DNA from: Lasioglossum baleicum
Lineage: Eukaryota; Arthropoda; Insecta; Hymenoptera; Halictidae
Direction: 5' to 3'
Assembly: GCF_051020765.1 (NCBI RefSeq)
Contig: NC_134941.1
Span: 14,384,001 to 14,448,000, forward strand
Length of the DNA stretch: 64,000 bases
The notes beneath the pieces were generated by a model. The model had not been told where the DNA came from. It ran no database searches and was given only the letters and a program-made list of their open reading frames with translations. Position numbers and translations under genes: made by a program. Positions 55,419 to 64,000 of this stretch are shown here, one piece after another; within the stretch, counting starts at the first letter, position 1, and the number at the start of each line of letters is the position of its first letter.

Positions 55419-57886
55419 CTCTTCGAAAATTATGATTGTTTGTCCGCGAGATTTACTGCGCCCGGGGGCCTCCGCAGTGCGGTACAACGGAGCCGTGGTG
55501 CCCTCCGGGGGCAGCCGAGAGGACCCCAAGAGGCGAAAGGGGACACAGGGGGCTGGTTTGCCGAGATTAGAGAATCAGGAAAGTCACGACACCGATCTAC
55601 TTCCCCGCTACCGAATACCGTGCACGCGCTCTCCTCTTCCCGCTTCTTCTTTCTCTGCTCGGTGATCCTCTCTTCGTCTGTATTTGTCGAGAACCCACCC
55701 CCCTACTCATCTGCGTTATCGTAATCTGCCGCGAAGATTAGCTAGCTGTGTTTGACTTAGCTCGCTGGGCGATCAAAAGATTCCGCTGCTCCAGTTTCAG
55801 CTGGTTTTCAGAATTTGGAGATTTCTCGGTGTTTTGGCGAGGCTTGGTGGGGAAAGAAGGTTTCATGAACTAGTGGTGGGTTTGAATTTACGTGGGACTT
55901 AGTGATTCGAATTTTTCACTGGTCCAATTTTGGATAATTTTGGAATTTGTCTCCCACTCTCGGGGAGGCCGAAAAGATTTCGGTCAAGCGGGAAATACTC
56001 CTGGAATTAGTTTCTCTCATCAAATTTGTTCTAATCCAAATGCAGACGGTATTATTACCATTTATCCGGGAACCTGTAGAGCATATTATGAAGGACTCCG
56101 GCTCGAGCGAAGTGCGAAAGGTTAATAATTGCAAACTTCATGCAAATTGTGAAGCATAGCTATTCAGAGTTGCAAAATAGTATTTTGCTACAGATTACAC
56201 AAACTGGATAATATCTGAATGGAATAAAATCGAGTTTTAAATCGTTCTCAGAAAAGTCTGGGACATACGAATGAAACATAATATACGATATACAGACACA
56301 TTCGGAATGAAATTTTATAATATACTTCACGCAAATATTTTGGGATGTCGAGTCCAGTCGATGTTGAAGGAATAAAATTTTCAAAAATCAGAACAAACAG
56401 CAAAATCCCAAGAGACCCGAGGACCCGGGCTTGAGAGCCTCTGCCGGCGTGTTTATTAATGTCTCCGGGCAGATATAAACCGATTTAACGCCGGCCTTTT
56501 TATTTTCACGCTCGTAAAAATGAGCTAATGAATCCGTAGGAGTTCCAGGAATCTCGGTGGAAATGTTTATCAGAGCCGATAATTGCGATCGGCACGATGA
56601 AACACGATCCGAATTTTCCATTGGAAACTCACGAATCCGCTGAAATGTATAATAAACAGCGTTGGCCCAGCTCTCTCGCTCGTAAAGCATCGACTTTTGA
56701 ACTCGATACACACGGTACTCGGCTGATTTATTCGGTATCTTATTGTGCCTCCGAACTAAACCCGACCTGGCCGTCCCAAAAAGTGGCTCTCCCACTATCC
56801 TTCTCTTGCTCTCTTTACCCCCTCTCTCTTTCTCTCTTCCTTTGTTGCTGATTCTCCGTCGGTCTCTCCTTCTACTACGTCTTCGGCGATCGCTCTATAA
56901 ATTTCACGAGTCTTTCGAACCCTATATTTTCTCGTTATCCTCGCGTTTTGCACGACACGTTTTATTAAAGTACGATAATTTTACGAGCCTCGCGCAGCCT
57001 CTCTCGGTCCCCCGGGTCCGGCGACCTCTCGTCCTCCTCCTTTTTCTCGGTTCTGCCACCCAGGCGGCTTCCCTTTTCCCTCTGTTTCACGGTTTTCGAG
57101 GGATCCCACCTTCTGGATCGGGTTTCTTCGTTCCACCGTCGTTCCTTTTCGTTTCCTTCCCCCGTACAAGGCCCCCGTAGGAATTCGCTGTTTGCAATCA
57201 ACGGCCCGCGGGAATTAGCCTGCCGGCTCGTTTGCCCCAAGCTCTCCGCTGATCCTCGATAATTCCCATTGGCCCCGAAAGCTACTTAGATGATGCATTG
57301 CTCTCGGTCTCGATCGGCAAAAAGACGATCGAGAACCATCCAGAGATATACGGCGACTCGGCTAATTGATCGAGCCTCGTTCACTCCGCGAATTGCTTCC
57401 TCAAAATTGGACCGAGCCTGTCGAGAAGCTAGGTGATCAAGAAAATGATTAAAAAACTTGCTAGTTAGTCAGAATCGCGAGGAAAATAGCAACAGCTGCT
57501 TTTCACTGTTTCCTTCGATTTTTAAGATGCCGAAACTCGCCGTTGTATTACAAAATTTGTGGAAATACTTATTTCTCCACGTGGAGGATCGAGGAAAATT
57601 CAAGAAACGCGTGTTCAGGCTTTTTTCATTCCCGCCGAGACTTCTTACATCGAACGCGAAAGATGTATGCAAAACTAATTTATGCTGATTATATGGGAAA
57701 CTGGGAAACCGACATTTTTATGCGCGAGCGAAGAAACAGAGAATTTTAATAGTCATATTAGTCTCCTTAGAGGATGCATGAGTTGTGTCACTGTGTCTGG
57801 TCCGGTAGATCATGGCTGCGTTGTTCGTCTGTGTTGTTTGTCCGTCTGCATTGTTTCTGATCCGCTGGTATTTGTTCAAAGTCATA
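55419..57886. other. Unannotated stretch, no gene seen
   Basis: A GC-rich block (55440-55560), a small GCAAAATAGTATTTTGC palindrome at about 56173-56190, and pyrimidine-rich DNA (56790-57160) that gives Leu/Ser/Pro-rich frames. I see no recognisable gene. Confidence 0.5.
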
Positions 57887-58078
57887 TGTGCCGATAATTA
57901 TGAAAGTTTATCAATTACTTCACATTAAATTATTTTAATCTAAATGAATTCAATGTAATTTCTACGATATTGTCGAACACATGAACCGGTAGTGCTCGTT
58001 ATTTCAACATTATATGGAATTCATTTTTATGGGAACAAGGAATATATGACTCGGACCACTTTCATCGTTATGGGCACA
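57887..58078. mobile_element. MITE with long inverted termini, copy 2 (opposite orientation)
   Basis: The left end is TGTGCCGATAATTATGAAAG and the right end, reverse-complemented, is TGTGCCCATAACGATGAAAG. A TA dinucleotide lies outside both ends (57885-57886 and 58079-58080), as after Tc1/mariner-type insertion, although the wider ATAT context is palindromic. The interior (ATTCAATGTAATTTC, ACGATATTGTCG, ATGAACCGGTAGTG) matches the reverse complement of 45804-46021. The two copies therefore face opposite ways 12 kb apart. It is non-coding and more diverged than copy 1. Confidence 0.8.
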
Positions 58079-58256
58079 TATTTCCTATATGTCGTACCTG
58101 AAGAATCGAGGCTATCATTGCGGAATATGGTTGAGCGACCACGTACCCCAGGATGATGGGTATCGGGAACAGATTCAAAGTTTCGAGAGTAACCCATTCA
58201 ATTACCACGGTTCGATCCGCGATTCGTCGAGCCTTAGAAGAACCGCGAAGGGAACG

Positions 58257-58298
58257 AGACGACGACGACGGCGACGAAGAAGAAGAAGAAGAAGAAGC
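58257..58298. repeat. (GAC)n-(GAA)n triplet run
   Basis: GACGACGACGACGGCGACG followed by AAGAAGAAGAAGAAGAAG on the plus strand. Confidence 0.9.
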
Positions 58299-58704
58299 GG
58301 GTCGTTCGTCCACGTCCAACTGAACCTTCCCTGGAGAAGGCAGCTCGGGCAGTAAAAGGCCTAAAGTTTTTAATACTTTCAGTTGTTTTTATGGCGGCTG
58401 GCATTTGCTCTTTTTTATTGTTCGTCTCCTCTTTCCTTCTCCCTCGCGGCAGCAAACACGCACACGTCCCTTTAGCCGAACGTCGAAAAGGGAATAAGAG
58501 AAAGAGAGAAGATGGTACGCGAACGCGCGGTTACGAGAGAGAAGGAAACAAGCCAAACGAGAGAAAGACCTCAGTCTCTCAGACCTTCTCTGATGTACGA
58601 CTCGGCGGTCCGCGTGAAAAAAATCCCATAAACCAGTAAAAAAGCACGGGGTCTCTGGGCCAGAAGGGAGGACGAGGGCAGACGAAAGAACAGCCGGGAC
58701 AAGG

Positions 58705-58734
58705 GAAGAAGAAGAAGAAGAAGAAGAAGAGGAG
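58705..58734. repeat. (GAA)n microsatellite
   Basis: Nine near-perfect GAA triplets on the plus strand. Confidence 0.92.
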
Positions 58735-58863
58735 GGCCCAGTATCGCTAAAGGAATTCCTCTTATGACGAACCACGCGTGATTTTCTCTCATTCCCCCAC
58801 CCTGCGAGGAACATCCAGTCCGAATGTGCACTTCTTCACCTCCCTTTACAACCATTCTCCTAT

Positions 58864-58920
58864 TTCTTCTTCTTCTTCTTCGCCGTCGTACTCTCCCTCT
58901 CCTCTTCCTCCTCCTCGTCG
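58864..58920. repeat. (TTC)n and CTC-rich pyrimidine tract
   Basis: TTCTTCTTCTTCTTCTTC followed by CTC/CTT/CGT triplets. It is the opposite-strand counterpart of the GAA run at 58705-58734, about 130 bp away. Confidence 0.9.
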
Positions 58921-61900
58921 CATCGTCGTTCTCTTCTTTTGCTGCCCTCCGGCGGGTTCGACGCGGCCGTGAAACCGCGCGATCTCGATGCAACGAATTA
59001 AAAAGCGAAGACAGAAGAATTTCGAATGACTAATGACGGCCACATGTGCCCGAGCCGCGTCTATTCTTCTTCCACAGAGACTCTCGGCCGTGGAGACGGA
59101 CGACGACGTTCTTGCGACGCTTCGAGACCGCGTTTCCCTTCTTCCAAAGGCTCCCCGAGGGTTGCACCATCGTTTCGAGGTGGCTCGCGCTTTTCAGAAT
59201 TCTTTTGCAATTCTTTTTGCTCGGAAGTTCACGAAAAATGTCTTTCTATTGAATATTGTCGATTTTTACCTGTTCTGCTTCTCTTCCCGGTTCCTCTGCT
59301 CACTCGAGCCCTCAAATATTTACTTAAAACTTGTTCAGTTGTTTTCTCGGGAGCCCGAAACATCTCACGTCGAGGACAGGTGCACGGCATTATTTGAACA
59401 AATTTTAAACAGTCCTCCACCTGACAAACCCCTAAAAAAAGGAATCGCACGCTCCTCACAAAAATGACCAAGCTGCTAAAAACCATGCAGAGTAACAACG
59501 AGCAGTGTTCCCATTGTACCGTTATCTCGAGTAATTTTTCGTTACGAAGAAATCCTCTGAATTTTTGCGAACAAAGCTCATTATACTTTTAATTTCGCTA
59601 TCGGGAGCAGGTTCTGGCTGGAAGACGTCTCGTTTGTTCGCGTTGGCTCCCGATGATTGTTACAACGCGGATATGCAAATGGTCCCCGCGGACCGAACGG
59701 GGAAAGAGCGGAACAAAGACGAATAAGAACGAGCCACGAGCGTGGAGCGAGAGAGAGACGAAGGGAAGGGTAAAAAAGGAGGGGAGAAACGAGGAGAATA
59801 CGGATTGTAGTTTTTCGCCGGACTGTAATGGAGTATCGGCCGTGTCTATGAATAGTTATGGCTCGTTTCGCATAAATTAAACCGTAAGAATTAATAGCTA
59901 ATTCAGCAGGTTTTCAATTATCGTCGAAGCGAGAATTCAGTAATACGAGGCTTATAAATATGGAGGAGGATCGCCGTAGCTCCCATGGAGTCGCGCGAAT
60001 TTTTCGAAACTAATGCTCGCCTAATTTTGCACGACGAATCGATCTTCCTGTTACATTTCCACCGCGTCGCGTCGATCTTTCTTCGATGGATCGAGCTGTC
60101 ATGCCTCGGGTTACTTCCGTTTCTCTGTCTCTTTCCGATGGATTTAGAACGTGAACTTTTGGACTGTGCGAAAAGTTGCGACGATTGACGTCAACGATCT
60201 GTTTCATTATTCAAATTTCTAGCGTGCAGAACGATTACTGTAGTTGTCGTCATGAAATTCGCGACCGACGCGCCGCGCCGCTGAATTGATAATCACGCCA
60301 GCGAGACATTAATATCTAACGCGCGAGTGTAATCGACCACCGGTTTCCTTTTTCGAAATCTCCGTGGTGCGCTTTCGGGCCATTAGTCGCCGAGGAAATG
60401 GATGTGGTATATTGATAATTAATTGCATTATGGCGATCTTGCAATTAGCCACACCGACTGCTTGATTGTGCTAGTACCCTTCAAACATGCTTCTCTCCAG
60501 TTTTCATTCTAGGCCCACTGTGGCAATTCAATTCGAAATGCTTCGCAGCCTCGACAAAAATATCGGGAACATAAGTTAAAAAAGCCATACGGGATATACA
60601 AATATTTACATTTTTAAATATTTAAGTCTCCATTGTCTGCATTGAAATGTTTTTCAAAAATTTGTATCACGTTTCGTGTCCATTACGAGAAAAGTTTCTC
60701 ATCTATTTAAGAGTGTCCGAATATTAATGGGAGTCGCTGTGAATGCAATCCTGCATGATTTGCAGCGTTATCTTCACCGCAACATTGCTTATCGTGTTAA
60801 TTACGAATGCAGAGCGCGGCGAAACGAAAAATCTGCCTCGCGGCGAATAAGGGGTTGCAGTGTCCGGCTTCGGGATCGAGTTCTCAGCCGAGGAACAACG
60901 AAAGTCGATAATTAACAAAGGTGGATAGCTGTGCGAACAGTTTTCTCGTAGATCTCGATCCTTTGCGTTTGATTCGCCGGTTCCGAAAGGATCCCGGGAG
61001 GGATTCCTGGGTTGGAAGGACAGATATATGTAGGCTGGGCAACACACGCGATCCTCGCCGAGGAAACAAGCTGGAGGAAAGGGGGAGGGAGAGAGAGAAG
61101 AGCAAAGTCACCGATTTAAATTGAAGTCGGGGAACACCCGCGAGGGAGAAACATTCGCTGGCCTATCGGGTTTAATAACACCCGGCACCGACTCTATCTG
61201 AAATTACGGGACGCGGTTCGATCGGAGAGCCTCTCCTCGTTCCTCCTTTTCCTTTCGATTCGGAGATCAAGCATGATAGAGAATCCTGGGACGACGATGG
61301 ACCCTTTGTCCAGGATCTATCCAACCCCTTCGATTCTTTTTTTCTGCTACCCCTTACAATTTTCTGAAGAACAAACTCCCGGCAAAGATGTTGTTCTCCC
61401 GGAGAAAATCTCGAATCTAACTTGAAAAAAAAGCAGAGGAATCTCGTCATAGATCACGAGTGTTTGTTCTAGCGATCTCCTCGTCCGATGATCGTCGGAT
61501 CCCGCGAATAATCGTTCGAGACACCGCGGCTCGAGGTGATGAATGATTTGTTCGTCTCTCGAGCGTGGCATTGACTCGCCGGTGGATCATCGTGACAAAC
61601 GATCCTCGATCCAGCGTGCGTTCTTCCGATCGGTAATTAAACGTTCCTAGGCGGCTCGGTTGTTTCGCCGCTTTCCCGAAGAGAATCCTGTAGCTCGAGA
61701 CAATATCGTACTCGATTGGTATCGACGTCGGTCTCGTTGCGAATTAGGAATTATTTAAATCGATCTGTGGCTGATTGTACGCGCGAGAAAGAGAGAGAGA
61801 CAAGGAGAGCGGAGTATTATTGATCGGCATGCGGCACGTGATCGATGGAAATCATTAATTCACGTGTAACTGCGCCCGGTCTAGATTTATCACGCTGGAT

Positions 61901-62802
61901 CTTAATTAACCGGTAAGTAGCCCTGCGCCGCCTCCCAACGGCTGTTATTGATACATATTTCGGTCCAGTATATACTATAGTACCGGGAAAATCATGCTCC
62001 GAATTATCACAAGTATTTGTTCTCCACCCTGAACACCACAGACCAGTCGAGCGACATTCTAATCGCGTCGTTGAAACGTGAATTTTTAATCGTACACAGA
62101 AGAATGAAGTTTTCTTTTTTTTTTTCTTTTTATGCTACAAGGCAGAGAGACTGATATTGATGTTGAGGGTGAATTAGGGCCAGGTTTAATGATCATCATT
62201 ATTTTTCTTGTCCACCGGCTTTCCGTCGAGATCCATTCGAATCGCGTAGACCGCGCCGCGGCCTGTTGTGCGGTTCAAATCGCTCGTAATAATGATGTGA
62301 TTTTGTCCGAGACGATATTTTTCGCTGATGGAGAGACGATAGCAAACTGGATTTTAATTAGTTCAGCGAGGCCGTGGGGAGAGAAACATCGAGCGTGCCG
62401 CGAAATTACGATTAGATAGCAACGGTGCGGTGCGCTTTTGAATACTTAACCCGCCGGATTCGGAAATAAAGAAAAAGATAGCGGCCGGAATTAATGAATT
62501 GGAGCAGATTCAAGTATCCCGTCACGCGGCAGCTGCGATCTAGAAACGCGCGCGGACTACGCAATTTTATGGGCCATTCTCTCACGATTATTAGTTTACC
62601 ATTATTCACTATGCTTCGTATTCCGGCAACTTGCATTCTACAACCTGAGAACGTGATTCGAAGCGGGAATAATACCCAGACAATTTTTATCTGATAATCT
62701 GCATTCAAAGTGACTTTTGTAGAACGATGCAGCATCTAATGTGTCGCGGCGCACAGTGGGGCAAGTCGATGAATTTTGTGTCAAAATTAAAGAACCTTCG
62801 AT
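58921..62802. other. Unannotated stretch, no gene seen
   Basis: Mixed DNA including a plus-strand frame of 144 codons (59033-59467) without a domain. An isolated donor-like CCGGTAAGTAG lies at about 61910-61920, a short GA run near 61789 and a T-rich run near 62112. I see no RNA gene or repeat. Confidence 0.5.
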
Positions 62803-63297
62803 AGCAATAGAGCGAGGATTTTTTTTAATTAGAGCTGAAATATTGCAGAATATGGGAAAAATAGAGAGATCACGGTGAACTTGCAGAATTGCGAGAAAAT
62901 TGTGGTTGGAACCCCTGGTACACTTTATTACACTTAAATGCAGAAAAATGCAAACATGAAAAAGATACAAAATTTTAAATAAAAATTAAAACAAAACTGT
63001 ATTTGACATCATGGAAATTATTTCATTAAGAAATCATCGTGCCTCAAATGCAGAAAAATGCGAACATGGAAAAAATGCAATTATTGTAGATAAAAATTAA
63101 AACAAAACTGTATTTAATATCATCAAAAATGCACAATGCTAAAAGCGGAATTCATAATAAAGCGCGAATAGCAATAGAGCGAGGATTTTTTTTAATTAAA
63201 GCTGAAATATTGCAGAATATGGGAAAAATAGAGAGATCACGGTAAACTTGCAGAATTGCGAGAAAATTGTGGTTGGAACCTCTGACACACTTTATAA
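62803..63297. repeat. Nested tandem duplication, 367-bp outer and 110-bp inner units
   Basis: AGCAATAGAGCGAGGATTTT begins at 62803 and 63170. About 128 bp after each start is nearly identical (AAATATTGCAGAATATGGGA, AGAGAGATCACGGT-AACTT, GTGGTTGGAACC), apart from scattered substitutions. Between them, AAATGCAGAAAAATGC-AACA begins at 62936 and 63046, followed by shared AAATAAAAATTAAAACAAAA and CTGTATTT-A-ATCAT strings. The layout is A-B-B'-A'. The A copies are the most similar pair in the window, so this duplication may be the youngest. Confidence 0.9.
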
Positions 63298-63684
63298 ATA
63301 AAGTACTGCTAACCAGATTTTTAAACCACAGCGTAAAATTTCGGCCGAACTGGTCACTGCGCGGCGCCCGGAAAAAGAAGGAAATGAGTTACGGTGTCGT
63401 TCGCGAATTAACTCCGGCGGGCGGGCTCCTTTATTTTTAATTAGCGGACGTCGCGATATTTTTAACAGATCGCCGTTTGCCCTGGTAATTAGATACGTCG
63501 AGCTCCTTTTTTCACGATCCGAGAGAAGATTGTTGAATTTCTCGACAAGGATCGAGATGCCTCGCGGTGGCCCTCTTCGCACGCTTTTACACCGCGCAAT
63601 TAAGCCAGCTGATAACAGCCGATAACGCCCTCCGGACGAGTTCCAGATCGCTCCCGGTACGGTGGAAGTTCACGGTCCTGAAGA
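63298..63684. other. Unannotated stretch, no gene seen
   Basis: CpG-containing unique DNA with no recognisable exon. Confidence 0.5.
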
Positions 63685-63705
63685 GGGAGAGAGAGAGAGA
63701 GAGAA
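63685..63705. repeat. (GA)n microsatellite
   Basis: GGGAGAGAGAGAGAGAGAGA-type run on the plus strand. Confidence 0.92.
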
Positions 63706-64000
63706 TATGTATACACTGTGGCTAAGAGAACGCGCACGACCATACTCTCTCCCTTCCTCTCTTTGTTCCTCCCGGGAGAGGAATGGAGATAAAGAAGACA
63801 CTGGCTCGCGGCTCGAGATTCCTGAAACAGATGTTAATGGTCGGGAATGGTGTTCGGTTGTGGGTTAATCAGGGAACCCGTATGGGAGTTCACCGCTCTG
63901 ACCAGGGATTCTTGAAACGCCTACCACTGGCTCTTCTCTTTTTTTTCTGTCTTATGGGACACCGCGAAATTAATCGGCGATCGCTCGACTCGTTCGTTCT
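63706..64000. other. Unannotated window end, no gene seen
   Basis: Short mixed-composition DNA with no recognisable features. Confidence 0.5.

Noticed and set aside
1..64000. tRNA genes, CRISPR arrays, telomeric TTAGG runs, bacterial operons or viral genes
   Set aside because: I searched by eye for B-box-like GGTTCGANNCC with a matching A box, spaced short direct repeats, TTAGG arrays and recognisable coding regions. I found none that held up. A tRNA or covariance-model scan would be the decisive check.

Overview
This window is a stretch of animal nuclear DNA with no protein-coding gene that I can recognise. Composition is mixed: GC-rich, CpG- and TCGA-rich blocks alternate with AT-rich patches. 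Together with long GA/CT and GAA/CTT runs, very short MITE-type DNA transposons and a mariner remnant, this points to an arthropod. My best guess is a hymenopteran, probably a bee, from remembered family resemblance; I could not check it. There are no operons, ribosome-binding sites, CRISPR arrays or bacterial genes, and I found no tRNA or rRNA and no match to the insect microRNAs I can recall. The longest open frames (392, 297 and 295 codons) lie in GC-rich or simple-sequence DNA, have low-complexity Arg/Ser/Pro/Leu-rich translations and often face an equally open frame on the other strand, so I treat them as non-coding.

What the window does hold is a layered repeat landscape. Five DNA-transposon-like elements have both termini visible and flanking direct repeats or symmetrical flanks: hAT-like MITEs at 6232-6407 (perfect 8-bp target duplication), 32522-32719 and 42519-42677; a TTAA-flanked piggyBac-like MITE at 52410-52594; and a foldback element at 1853-2170 flanked by a 9-bp direct repeat. 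A further family with long inverted termini has two copies in opposite orientation at 45804-46021 and 57887-58078. A putative solo LTR (40104-40460, 5-bp duplication GAAAG) interrupts a tandem-repeat unit, and a 3' mariner fragment lies at 31372-31494. A pair of older dispersed repeats (2826-2955 and 33650-33937) shows a nested MITE insertion in one copy.

The second theme is local tandem duplication: 142 bp x3 (8816-9241), 202 bp x2 (14350-14750), 144/155 bp x4 (16062-16670), 190/192 bp x3 (19063-19634), 192 bp x2 (20938-21400), 62/123 bp (23310-23625), 41 bp x6 in exact register (25720-25983), 121/123 bp x3 (26888-27232), 124 bp (39916-40523, interrupted), about 260 bp (44389-44995) and a nested 367/110 bp array (62803-63297).

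For transcription, the best candidate is on the plus strand at about 49.25-51.79 kb: a CRE/CCAAT pair, a CpG-rich leader about 2 kb long and a strong 5' splice site at 51792. A second candidate is a short GC-rich block at 15.66-15.89 kb with an arthropod initiator and an ATG abutting a consensus splice donor. If real, these are first exons whose coding parts lie further downstream, and much of the window would be intron or intergenic DNA. Both are inferences from sequence signals only.
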